From Saccharicrinis sp. UBA6048 (GTDB taxonomy: Bacteria; Bacteroidota; Bacteroidia; Bacteroidales; Marinilabiliaceae), in the NCBI GenBank assembly GCA_002429115.1, contig DIYS01000137.1, positions 1-25,103 on the forward strand: a stretch of DNA of 25,103 nt, written 5' to 3'. Below are positions 7,888-17,500 of this stretch, piece by piece. Each line of letters starts with the position of its first letter. Position 1 is the stretch's first letter. The notes under the pieces are model-generated. The model did no database searches. It saw nothing but the letters and a program-made list of their open reading frames with translations, and was not told the DNA's origin. The position numbers and the translations under genes were made by a program.

Positions 7888-8529
7888 ATGAAGCTAAACT
7901 ATAAAAACATTGACCTTCAGCATACAAAAGCCATCTTGTTTGATTTAGGAGGGGTAATTGTGGATATAAGCCCGGATGCGGCAATTAATGCTTTCTCAAA
8001 GCTAGGCCTCGAAAATTTAGCAGAGCAAATTAGCCATTGTCATCACCAGGGATTGTTTAAACAGTATGAATCCGGAAGCATCTCTACAAAAGAATTTATT
8101 GATGAAATTCAAAATCAACTGCCTGTAAAAGTGGATGATCATCAGGTGATTGATGCATGGAATGCCATGTTGCGTGATTTTCCATTGGAACGCTTTAAGC
8201 TGATTGAAAACTTACGACAGCAATTTCCAATATACCTGTTAAGCAATACAAATGAAATTCATTGCAAAGCCTACAAAAAGATGGTTAATGGTTGTGAAGA
8301 TGCAGAGCGTTTATTTACAAAGGCCTATTATTCTTTTGAGATAAAGCAAAGTAAGCCATCGCGTGAGAGCTTTAATTTTGTTTGTGAGGATACTGGATTG
8401 CGACCGGATGAAATTTTGTTTCTGGATGATTCGCCCATCAATATAGATGCAGCTAAAAAAATGGGTTTCAAAACCAGACTCGTGACCGCAGATATGCCGA
8501 TCACAAAAGTATTTGAGATCAGTCAGTAA
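7888..8529 (+). CDS. HAD-superfamily phosphatase (YihX-like)
   Basis: A 213-residue cytosolic haloacid-dehalogenase-type hydrolase with a helical cap inserted after motif I. Motif I is 'ILFDLGGVIVD' with nucleophile Asp19; motif II is 'YLLSNTN' (Ser119); the motif III lysine is in 'KQSKPSRESF' (Lys156); motif IV is 'ILFLDDSPINIDAA' (Asp180/Asp181). The residue two after the nucleophile is Gly rather than the common Asp, as in the YihX-type 'FDLGNVIVD' group, which includes alpha-glucose-1-phosphate phosphatases. A sugar-phosphate or other small phosphoester substrate is possible but not shown by the sequence. It has a candidate promoter just upstream. Its last 11 bases overlap the 3' end of the convergent histidine kinase gene. 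Confidence 0.88.
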   Translation: MKLNYKNIDLQHTKAILFDLGGVIVDISPDAAINAFSKLGLENLAEQISHCHHQGLFKQYESGSISTKEFIDEIQNQLPVKVDDHQVIDAWNAMLRDFPLERFKLIENLRQQFPIYLLSNTNEIHCKAYKKMVNGCEDAERLFTKAYYSFEIKQSKPSRESFNFVCEDTGLRPDEILFLDDSPINIDAAKKMGFKTRLVTADMPITKVFEISQ

Positions 8530-9751
8530 GGGGCAAAGAAATTTGTACGCGGGTGCCTTTGTCAAGCTCTGAGAAGAGTTTGAGGCTCCACAAGTGATGC
8601 TGGGCGATGTACTTTACAATACTAAGTCCAATTCCAAGTCCAGAGATGGAGCTGTTGTTATTGTTTCGCTTGTAAAAGCGATTAAAAAGCTGCCCTTGCT
8701 CCTCAGTACTAATACCAATTCCTTTATCGATAACTTCAATTAATACCTGCTTTTTTAGAGTGTGTAGTTTTAAAAGAATGTCTTTGGTAGAAAACTTCAA
8801 GGCATTATTAATTAATTCTTTCAAGGTTATTTCCAGAAAGTACGGATCAAGAATGGTTTTAAAAGGAAGTAAGTCACCTGGTTTTGAATAGCTTATTTGG
8901 CGGTTCCGATGTTCTAATTGAATTGTTCTCACCGTGTTGCTTATTACTTCATCCAGAAAGTCAATATTAATCGTTTTCATTTTAAAACTTATCGACTTGG
9001 ATTCAAACTCAGATATCAGAATAAGGTTGTCCAGTTTACTCGTCAGCTCGTTTGAGTTCTGCCAGATTATCTTAGTGAGTTCTTTGGTGTCTTCATTTTC
9101 GTCCAATAGTCGAAGGCCGGCATCCATCAGGCCAATGATTCCATTGAGAGGTGTCCTGATTTCATGGCTGATGTTGGAGAGTAAGGCGCTTGTAAAGCGT
9201 TCGCGTGTGCATACACCAAGAATTTCGTTATTGTATTCGTCCAGCAGGTATTTCATTTTCTTCGAAAATGCATGAATCAAATCCTCAAGACCAGCCAATA
9301 ATTTAGCATCGTCACCTTTAGTAAAAATGATTAGCGAGCCTAAGGCTTGGTTGTCGCTTATTAGTCCTATGTAATGAATCTGATCAATGCGAATGATTTT
9401 CTCAACAGCCCTAAAAACCCAATGAGGAGCAAAGCGTCCTGAAAGTTCATACAGGTTGTCTGTGAACTGTGTAAAATGCATCGCAGAGTACACATACTTT
9501 TTACCATAACTGGTATTCTTAAAATATTTGCCTACCGGATGTATACCAATAAGGCTGATTGCCTTGTTAAGTATTGGTCGATTGATGCCACTCAATTTGT
9601 TTACATAACCCATGTCTCTTTTCTCATCGAGCTGTACAGTAATGATAATTGAATTTTGAAGAGTTTGTAATAGTATTTGGTGTAGTAGGTCGATGACCTG
9701 CTTTAATGTTGAAGCTTTATTTAGTTCGGTTAATATTTGATTCATAGGCAC
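8519..9751 (-). CDS. Soluble histidine kinase with N-terminal GAF-like region
   Basis: A 410-residue sensor kinase with no transmembrane segment or signal peptide, so it probably senses an intracellular or membrane-permeant cue. Residues 1-170 form a mixed alpha/beta region that could be a GAF-like sensory domain (not certain from sequence). HisKA follows, with 'LLSNISHEIRTPLNGIIGLMD' at about 190-210 and phospho-acceptor His196. The ATPase domain has the N box 'ELINNALKFS' (312-321), G1 'DKGIGIS' (342-348) and G2 'GLGIGL' (371-376). No receiver domain or partner response regulator lies nearby. Its stop overlaps the convergent HAD gene by 11 bp. It is divergent from the PorV-like gene across 178 bp, where both promoters must lie. 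Confidence 0.9.
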   Translation of the reverse strand: MPMNQILTELNKASTLKQVIDLLHQILLQTLQNSIIITVQLDEKRDMGYVNKLSGINRPILNKAISLIGIHPVGKYFKNTSYGKKYVYSAMHFTQFTDNLYELSGRFAPHWVFRAVEKIIRIDQIHYIGLISDNQALGSLIIFTKGDDAKLLAGLEDLIHAFSKKMKYLLDEYNNEILGVCTRERFTSALLSNISHEIRTPLNGIIGLMDAGLRLLDENEDTKELTKIIWQNSNELTSKLDNLILISEFESKSISFKMKTINIDFLDEVISNTVRTIQLEHRNRQISYSKPGDLLPFKTILDPYFLEITLKELINNALKFSTKDILLKLHTLKKQVLIEVIDKGIGISTEEQGQLFNRFYKRNNNNSSISGLGIGLSIVKYIAQHHLWSLKLFSELDKGTRVQISLPLTD

Positions 9752-9929
9752 TATTTACGATCGATAAATTGGTTTGGTTACATCCATCAAATAGGTAAAA
9801 AGAAGTCGGAAATATGGCTGAATGATATGAAATAGGTTAAAAAATTAGAAATCATTTAGTTAATTCTAGTTGAGAACTATTGACTTTGTAAATGATGATT
9901 AATAAGTTTATGATAATATTTAATGATTT

Positions 9930-10751
9930 ATGCGTACACTAATCTTAATCCTGTTTATTGGTGTTTTGTTTTCGTCAAAAGGCCAATCCTTATCATACGG
10001 CGGTCCAGTAAGTTTATCAATGTCATCCATTCGCTCCTTCGATCAATCCGCCTGGGCTGTGTATGGAAACATTTCTTCTTTGGCTACAATAGAAAATCTC
10101 ACAGTTGGAGCTGCTTATGAACTTCGGTTTAATATGGAAGAACTTAGCTCAAGAGCCATTACTGGTATTTGGCCAACTAAATATGGAGCTTTTTCACTAC
10201 TCATATTTCAATCGGGTTATTCAAAAAGTAACTTTAATAGATATGCGATAGCTTATAGTCGTGCTTTTGGCGAAAAGGTGCAGGCCGGTTTTCAGCTGAA
10301 TTATCTGAGTCATCATCTCTATCAGGCGGATAACACAGCCTCTTATTTTTCCACTTTTAGCCTTACAGTTCATGCGTCATCAGCTATTTCTTTTGCTATA
10401 AACATTCAGAATGTAGAACAGGCAAATCTTTCGTATGATGTGGAGCAATACAAATTACCAACATTATTCAATGGAGGTATACAGTGGAAATCTGGAAATC
10501 GCTTCCGGATTGTTCTTGAGATGGAGAAAGAGTTGGATCTTGAGATCGTTTATAAAACAGGAATGGAGCTTAACTTTAATGATCAGGTTCAAATTCGTGG
10601 TGGTGTAAAAAGTCAACCAGTGGAATTGTCGGTTGGCAGTGGTGTTAAGTGGAAAGGAGTGTCTATTGATGCGGCAATTGCCCACCATCAGCAGTTGGGC
10701 ATTACTTCCGGTGTAGGTTTGTCATACGCTTTTCAGATAAAGAAGAATTAG
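9930..10751 (+). CDS. PorV/PorQ-like outer-membrane beta-barrel protein
   Basis: A 273-residue protein with a clear signal peptide (MRTLILILFIGVLFSSKGQS) and then repeated amphipathic beta-strands to the end. Alternating hydrophobic and aromatic positions, 'AVYGNISSLA' near the mature N terminus, and 'GGVKSQPVELSVGSGVKW' resemble the FadL-fold PorV/PorQ proteins of Bacteroidota, some of which serve type IX secretion. It is shorter than typical PorV and lacks a diagnostic motif, so a T9SS role is not claimed. Its TAG stop directly abuts the ATG of the next gene, so the two are co-transcribed and probably act together at the outer membrane. The family assignment is moderate. Confidence 0.6.
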   Translation: MRTLILILFIGVLFSSKGQSLSYGGPVSLSMSSIRSFDQSAWAVYGNISSLATIENLTVGAAYELRFNMEELSSRAITGIWPTKYGAFSLLIFQSGYSKSNFNRYAIAYSRAFGEKVQAGFQLNYLSHHLYQADNTASYFSTFSLTVHASSAISFAINIQNVEQANLSYDVEQYKLPTLFNGGIQWKSGNRFRIVLEMEKELDLEIVYKTGMELNFNDQVQIRGGVKSQPVELSVGSGVKWKGVSIDAAIAHHQQLGITSGVGLSYAFQIKKN

Positions 10752-12776
10752 ATGAAGCGTTACTGTCTTTATATCATATTTTTACTAGGTCATGTAGTGA
10801 CGTATGCACAAACGTCTGATAACCTTCAAAAGCTAATCACAGATATTGTAGAAAACCAGGCAGAAGGTGCGCTTGTGAACAGAGACTATGAAGAACTTGT
10901 CAATGACTTAATATACATCAGTCAGCATCCGATTAATCTTAATTCAGCCACAAAAGAAGATTTGGAGCGTTTGTTTTTCTTAAGTGATTTCCAGATCGAA
11001 AACCTTTTGTTTTATAAGGATCAATATGGACCGATGTATTCTGTTTATGAGTTACAGGGCGTTGAAAGGATGGATAGTATTACCATTCGTAATTTGCTGC
11101 CGTTTATTACATTAGAGTTGGTTGATAAAGAAGATAAAAAGAAGTGGGTGAGAGGAAATGTACTTGTCAGGGCTCAAAGTTTAATTCAAACACCAGAGGG
11201 GTATTTACCAAAAAATGACTCTACACCACCGGCATACATTGGATCGAAAGAGAAATTGCTTACAAGAGCTCGTTTGAATGTAAATGATCAATTGGAACTT
11301 GGTTTTACATTGGAAAAAGATCAGGGAGAAAAGGCTTTTCCCAAGTATTTTCCAGAGGCTGATTTTACTTCAGCCTTTGTCCAGCTAAATAAGCCATTGC
11401 CTTTTATTGAAACGCTTATAGTTGGCGATTATCGTCTGGCATTCGGACAAGGTCTGGGTGTTTGGTCGGATATGGCTATGTCGAAAACATCAGAAACAGC
11501 TCAATTGCGAAGGCGGCCCCGCGGAATTAATCCTTATACATCCGTCAATGAGAATTCATTTTTCCGGGGAGGAACGATTGGGATGAAATTTGGTACGTGG
11601 TCAGTATCTCCATTTGTATCCATTAAAAACCGCGATGCGTCAATATTGACAGATACAATAGGTGATCAAATTGGGTCGTTGCAGGAAACAGGTTATCATC
11701 GCACAAATTCGGAGTTAAACGGGAAAAATCAAATTCAAGAAACCATTGGCGGAGCTAATGTAAACTATAAAAACCACTGGTTGTCCATTGATGCTGGTTA
11801 TTGCGATTGGCGAATTGATAAGCCACTGGCATCTAAAAACCATTTACGTGACTTCTTTCGGTTTGAGGGAGATCGTCAGGAAAGTGTCTGGTTAGCTCAT
11901 TCCATTTTCAAGAACAACCTAATGGTATTTGGCGAGGTAGTTATGCAAAACTATCACGACTATGGTATTTATCAGGCATTAACCTATAATGCGGGAAATG
12001 ATATTGTTGCCTCATTGGCATATCGCCGTTATAGCAATGGATATACCGCGATATTGTCCAATCCATTTTCAGAATCTTCATCGCCAGGAAGTGAGACCGG
12101 CGTATTCTCATCGCTTAGCTTTAAACCTAATTATAAGTTAGAGTTAAAAGCTTTTGCCGACGTCTTTTCGTACAAGTGGTTACGCTATAATACTTATCGT
12201 CCATCGGATGGATTTGAGTGTATGGTGCAGGGCAATTATCAGATTTCTCAAGATCAGATGTTTTACATCCGTGGTAAATCAACACAAAAAGAAATTAATA
12301 GTAGTGAAGGTTCTAAGCAATACAAGGTAGCATCCTATAAAAAGAATAGCATGCGTTTGTTTTACTCAAACCAACTAAGTTCACAATGGCGAATTCAATC
12401 GCAGATAGATTTGTCTCGCTATAAACAGAATGAAGATAAAAGTGATGGCTGGCTTTTTTTTCAGGATTTACGCTATTCTCATAGCAATATCTATTCGATC
12501 TCTCTTCGCTATATTTTGTTTGACATTGAAGATTACAACAGTCGGATATATAATTATGAACCAGATGTGTTATATGCCTTTACAATTCCTGCCTACCTCA
12601 ATTCAGGGTCAAGAATTATACTGAACGGGCGGGTTAAGTTATTCCAGAATCTTAGTATTTGGGGGCGATTGGCACATACATCCTATCGTGGTCTGGAATC
12701 CATTGGTTCAGGTTATCAACAGATAAACGGCAATCAGCTTACAGAATGGAAAGTGCAGGTTCAATATCGATTCTAG
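10752..12776 (+). CDS. Helix-hairpin-helix (ComEA-type) protein with predicted outer-membrane barrel
   Basis: A 674-residue exported protein. An N-terminal signal peptide ends near Ala19-Gln20. Residues 58-120 carry a ComEA/GspK-type helix-hairpin-helix unit: 'PINLNSATKEDLERL', then 'GPMYSVYELQGVERMD'. From about 130 to the end the sequence alternates in beta-barrel fashion with many aromatic residues and finishes in 'VQVQYRF', a terminal Phe typical of outer-membrane barrels. Related proteins in Bacteroidota are usually annotated only as HhH-domain proteins. In ComEA the HhH binds DNA in the periplasm, but HhH-like folds also serve protein contacts, so a DNA role is only inference. It begins immediately after the PorV-like gene (TAG-ATG junction), indicating translational coupling. 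Confidence 0.75.
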   Translation: MKRYCLYIIFLLGHVVTYAQTSDNLQKLITDIVENQAEGALVNRDYEELVNDLIYISQHPINLNSATKEDLERLFFLSDFQIENLLFYKDQYGPMYSVYELQGVERMDSITIRNLLPFITLELVDKEDKKKWVRGNVLVRAQSLIQTPEGYLPKNDSTPPAYIGSKEKLLTRARLNVNDQLELGFTLEKDQGEKAFPKYFPEADFTSAFVQLNKPLPFIETLIVGDYRLAFGQGLGVWSDMAMSKTSETAQLRRRPRGINPYTSVNENSFFRGGTIGMKFGTWSVSPFVSIKNRDASILTDTIGDQIGSLQETGYHRTNSELNGKNQIQETIGGANVNYKNHWLSIDAGYCDWRIDKPLASKNHLRDFFRFEGDRQESVWLAHSIFKNNLMVFGEVVMQNYHDYGIYQALTYNAGNDIVASLAYRRYSNGYTAILSNPFSESSSPGSETGVFSSLSFKPNYKLELKAFADVFSYKWLRYNTYRPSDGFECMVQGNYQISQDQMFYIRGKSTQKEINSSEGSKQYKVASYKKNSMRLFYSNQLSSQWRIQSQIDLSRYKQNEDKSDGWLFFQDLRYSHSNIYSISLRYILFDIEDYNSRIYNYEPDVLYAFTIPAYLNSGSRIILNGRVKLFQNLSIWGRLAHTSYRGLESIGSGYQQINGNQLTEWKVQVQYRF

Positions 12777-12865
12777 TTAGCAATTTGATTTCGGTGTAAA
12801 ATTCTTGAATAAGCTCGTTAGGCCAAGTCAAAAATGTTATTTTTACAAGGCTAAATCACCTCACG

Positions 12866-13309
12866 ATGGAAAAGAAAGTATCAACCGCAATCGACGCATT
12901 TTACAGTGGTAATAATTGCGCTCAGTCTGTTATTAAAGCCTATGTTGACGAATTGAATTTTGATGAGCAGTTAGCTCTGGATATGGCTTTGGGTTTTGGT
13001 GGAGGCATGGGCAAAATGCAAAAGGCATGTGGAGCTGTCACCGGATCATATATGGTTATTGGTATTCACAACTCAAGGTTAATTGATAACCCTGATGAAC
13101 GCAAGGAAATAACACCGCTGATGATTCAAAACTTCAAAAAGAAATTCTGTCAACGTCATCAAACTGATCAATGTGTGCACCTTCTGGGCTGCGATATACG
13201 AACAGAGGCTGGGCAAGAGTATTTTAAAGAGCATAATCTTAAGGAAAAAGTTTGCTCAAAATGTATCGAGTCGTCGATTATTATTCTTGATGAACTTTTC
13301 ACACGATAA
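12866..13309 (+). CDS. C_GCAxxG_C_C family cysteine-rich protein
   Basis: A 147-residue cytosolic protein of the C_GCAxxG_C_C family, small redox- or metal-type proteins of uncertain function. Conserved cysteines: Cys18 in 'NNCAQSV', Cys55 in 'KACGAVTG' after the Gly-rich 'GFGGGMGKM', Cys95 in 'KKFC', Cys103, Cys109 in 'LLGCD', and a CxxC at 130-133 ('VCSKC'). The spacing suits binding of a metal or an Fe-S cluster, but no specific cofactor can be named. It is the first gene of a tight run, with only 6 bp to sbcD, which suggests co-transcription with the nuclease genes. Any functional link to SbcCD is inference. Confidence 0.88.
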   Translation: MEKKVSTAIDAFYSGNNCAQSVIKAYVDELNFDEQLALDMALGFGGGMGKMQKACGAVTGSYMVIGIHNSRLIDNPDERKEITPLMIQNFKKKFCQRHQTDQCVHLLGCDIRTEAGQEYFKEHNLKEKVCSKCIESSIIILDELFTR

Positions 13310-13315
13310 CTTTCT

Positions 13316-14521
13316 ATGCGAATTCTACATACATCGGACTGGCACATAGGTCAGAAACTTCATGGTTATGATCGCGATGAAGAGCATCGTTTGTTTTTTA
13401 ACTGGTTGCTTGAAATTATTGACGATCAAAAGATAGACGCGCTATTGGTGGCCGGAGATATTTTCGATGTGGGCTTTCCATCCAATAGTGCGCTTAAGTT
13501 GTATTATACGTTTTTGACACAACTGGTTCAGTCGCATTGTAAGGATGTTATTATCACAGGAGGAAATCATGATTACATCAGTACACTTGAAGCGCCCTCC
13601 CAGGTGCTTTCAACTTTAAACATTCATATTGTCGGAGGAGCCAAAGAACAACTTGAAGAAGAAATAATCAAACTGGAAAAAGGCGATAATACTTGCATAG
13701 TAGCAGCCGTTCCTTTTTTGCGTGATAAAGACATCCGACAGATTAACGCAGGTGAATCATACGAAGATACTGTGACTGCCATTAACAAAGGCATCATTCG
13801 TCATTATCAGCAAATTGCCGAGAAAGCAGTACAATATAACGCACCTTCTATTGCCATGGGGCATTTGTATGTTCAAGGGGCCGGCTTATCCGATAGTGAA
13901 CGTGACATTCATATTGGCAATCTGGCGGGTCTCAATGTTAGTTCATTTCCAGATGCTTTTGATTATGTGGCTTTAGGGCATATTCATCGTCCGCAGAAGT
14001 TAAACAAAACCGGTACGATTCGTTATTCAGGATCACCGATAGCACTGAGTTTTTCAGAACGAAAAGATAATAAGCAAGTGATCGTTATTGATGTGGACAA
14101 AGATGTTAAATCAATTGAAACGGTAGAGGTACCGTCATTCAGACGCTTGATAAGTTTAAAAGGGAATTTTCAGGAAATTGAATCTCAACTGGACTCTTAC
14201 CTGGGAAATTCCACCTTATGCGATTGGGCAGAAGTGACGATAGAGGAATATGCGATGGATACCAATATGCGCAGCCGGTTTGAGCAACTGATAGACGAAA
14301 TAAATGCAAAAGATAACTACTTACAGATTGTCAAACCAATCCTGAAATTTATAGGTGAAAATGGCTCGGAGTGGGGTACAAAAGATGTTTCCCTTGAAGA
14401 TTTGAGTGTGAAGGAGGTGTTTGATCAATTGCTCGACAATAAGCAGGCAGAGTACAAAGAGGTACTTAAGCAAACATTCACGGAGTTGTTGGATGAAGTG
14501 TATCACCAAACAGAAAGCTAA
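13316..14521 (+). CDS. sbcD: Exonuclease SbcCD, nuclease subunit SbcD
   Basis: Nuclease subunit of the SbcCD (Mre11-Rad50-like) complex, which cleaves DNA hairpins and processes blocked double-strand ends. The 401 residues match the family. Metallophosphoesterase motifs: 'SDWHIG' (Asp8, His10), 'VAGDIFD' (Asp48), 'GGNHDY' (Asn84, His85), 'AMGHLYV' (about 180) and 'ALGHIHRPQ' (about 223-231). The C-terminal part (about 270-401) is the capping and SbcC-contact region. It lies 6 bp after the cysteine-rich gene and 6 bp before sbcC, so the three form one operon. All metal-binding motifs are intact. Confidence 0.96.
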   Translation: MRILHTSDWHIGQKLHGYDRDEEHRLFFNWLLEIIDDQKIDALLVAGDIFDVGFPSNSALKLYYTFLTQLVQSHCKDVIITGGNHDYISTLEAPSQVLSTLNIHIVGGAKEQLEEEIIKLEKGDNTCIVAAVPFLRDKDIRQINAGESYEDTVTAINKGIIRHYQQIAEKAVQYNAPSIAMGHLYVQGAGLSDSERDIHIGNLAGLNVSSFPDAFDYVALGHIHRPQKLNKTGTIRYSGSPIALSFSERKDNKQVIVIDVDKDVKSIETVEVPSFRRLISLKGNFQEIESQLDSYLGNSTLCDWAEVTIEEYAMDTNMRSRFEQLIDEINAKDNYLQIVKPILKFIGENGSEWGTKDVSLEDLSVKEVFDQLLDNKQAEYKEVLKQTFTELLDEVYHQTES

Positions 14522-14527
14522 CCATAC

Positions 14528-17500
14528 ATGCAGTTACTTCATTTACGAATTAAGAATTTAAATTCTCTTAAGGGAGAGCATGAAATAGATTTTAGCCATG
14601 GACCATTGGCCGATACCGGATTGTTTGCTATAACAGGTCCAACCGGAGCAGGTAAATCCACAATTTTGGATGCCATCACTTTAGCTCTTTATAACCAAAC
14701 ACCCAGGAGCGGAGCCGTATCCAAGAACGATATTTCACGATTTGGAAGTATTATAACCCGTAACACTGACGAAGCCTGGGCTGAACTGGATTATCAGATT
14801 AAGGAAAACTGTTATCGCTCGCTTTGGCAGATCTCTCGCAACAGAAACGGCAATTTGCGCGATTATTCTTTGGTTTTGTCCATAAAAAAAGCCGATGGAA
14901 CATTCGAAGCCATTGACTTAAAAAAGAGTGAAGTACCAAAGGAAAATGCACGCTTGATCGGATTGAATTTTGATCAGTTCTTACGATCGATATTACTATC
15001 GCAGGGCGACTTTGCACGATTTCTGAAATCCAATGCCAATGAGCGTGGGGAGTTGTTGGAGAAGATAACGGGTACAGAGATTTATAGGCTCGTTGGTCAG
15101 AAAGCTTTCTATCGAACCAAAGAGGAGTGGGTTAAGCTGGATCGATTGAAGCAGCAACTTGAGGGGATTATACTTTTAAATGAGGAGGAGCGAGCTGAAA
15201 TAAGTAAAGAAATTGAATCGATAAATACTGAAAAAAAGGACGTTGAGAAACAACTCAACCAACTGCGTAACGATAAAGGATTATTAGACGAAAATAAATT
15301 GCTTATTGCCCGGAAGCAGGAGAAAGAGCAAAAATTAAAGAGTTTGCAAAATGAGTGGGAAGCTTGTAAACCTGACTTTAAACGTTTAAAAATACATCAG
15401 CAATTATTGCCATTGAAAGCGGATATGGTAGAGCTGAAGAAACTCAAAAATGATATTGCAATTCATCACGATGAGAATAAAACGAAACAAGCTGAATTAA
15501 AACAATGTTTAGTTGATAAAGAAAAGCTCGAAGGTAGCCGGTCTTTGATTCAGAAGGATATCGAACTGAATGCCATCGAGGAACAACGGATGTTGCTTTT
15601 ATTAAAACAAGTCCGGCACTTGGACGAACAGCTACGAAATCTTCAAAATGAGATAAATAAAGTTAGAAGTAGAAAGGAAACCGGTGCAAGCGAAATTGAT
15701 GGTTTCCATGGGGAAATAAAGAAGCTGGATGCAGAAATATCGGTTAAGGAGAAAAGTAAGAAAAAGCTGGAGCAATACTTTGAACAACATCAGGCAATTG
15801 CGGCATTAAAAACGAAACTTCCAGCACTGAAGCAAGAGAATGACACGATTCAGAAGTTAGCGCAGGCGTTTAATGCGAAACTTCAGCAGATGGAGGATTC
15901 GCCAACTAAAAAAAGTGTTCTGGAAACAGAAAGACGTTCTAAGCAACTGGATATTTTAAAACAGGCAATTGACCAAAGTGAAGCGTTTATATCCGCTAAA
16001 TCGAAGGTAGTAGATGTACAGGAAGGTGTGCGTGAAATAATTGAGAAGAAGCGTGAAGAGGCCTTGAATCAAAATATTAAGCTTGAAAAGCTACAGGAGC
16101 AATTGATTGCTATTGAAAAACTCAAGGTAGAACAAAAAGGCATAGAGGAATCTTCCAAAGTCACAGGTAAGGAGTTAAAAGCCAAAGAGAAAGATATCGA
16201 TGCAGTTAAGATAGCCCTCTCAATTAACAAAAAACGAGGGGAAGAACTGCAGTTGAGGCGTGAACGGGAATTACTTGAAGCTAAGTATGAAGATGCACGT
16301 CGATTGCTAAAAGAAAACGAGGCATGTCCGCTTTGTGGATCATTGGATCATCCATTTGCTCAATCTTACGAAAGTAAAAAAAACGAAACGGATGAGTTGA
16401 TCCAAATTAATCTGAAACAGCAAAATGAATTTGAAAGTCAACAGATTAAACTGACGAATTCAATCACTCGCTTGAAAACAGAGTTGGAAAACTGTCACAA
16501 GCAACTAAAAGTCCTTAACGAAAAGAACGATGAGGTTCGCGATGCAATTGAAAGTTTAGCAAAGCAGTCTCAATATTCAGATAATGAAATAAGTAAGAGT
16601 ATTATATCTGATAAAATTGAAGTTAATAATGGCCTTATAAATCAATTCAGTAACGAGCTAAAGTTATACGATCAATTAACAGTGGCCATCCAGCGAAACA
16701 AAGAGTTTAAGTCCATCGTGATAGAGCTTAAAACATTGATAGAGTTGGAATTAAAACTGGATGAGGCAATTGCCAATTACGACCAATATGTACAGGGTAA
16801 TTCCATTGAGGATAAAATAACTGCTTTGGAAAGGCTGACGGACACTTTTATAAAGAATGAAGAAATCTTGGTAAGCCTTCAAAAGGAGCTGGCTTCGTTG
16901 TCAACCAGGTTTGATGAGCGGAGTCGCACTTTAAAGCAAAAACTTGCTGACTTTGCGCGTATTGATGCAGAGTTAAACCAACTTTGTGATCAGCAAAATA
17001 TGTCAAAAAGCAAGCGAATTGCTCTCTTTGAAGACAAAGAGCCTGATGATGAAGAGAAACGATTCCAACATCAAAAGGAAAAACTATTAAATAAGCTGAA
17101 AGTTGTTGATATTGAGCTTGAAAAGAAGATTGTGATAAGTAAAGCTTTACTTGATCGAAGCGATGAGTTAAGCAAGCTTATTCAGGATAAGCAAACTACT
17201 TTGTCAAAGGAGTCAGAGGTTTTGCTTGAAAAATTAGAAGCTCATAATATACCCTCAATTGATATAGCTTTTAACACTATATTGCCGGAAGCAGAAGTAA
17301 ATAGCACACAACTTAAGCAAGATGCTTTGCAAAAAGGCCTGACTGAGATAAAACACTCTATATCAGAGGCTGATCGGCGCTTATCAGAACTAAGTGCGCA
17401 GATTAAAAGAATGAGTATTTCATATCAGGAACTAGCTGATTTGCTGAAAGAAAAGGAAGATCATTTCAAGAAAATAATAGCTAAGGAAGGAAGCCTGAAA

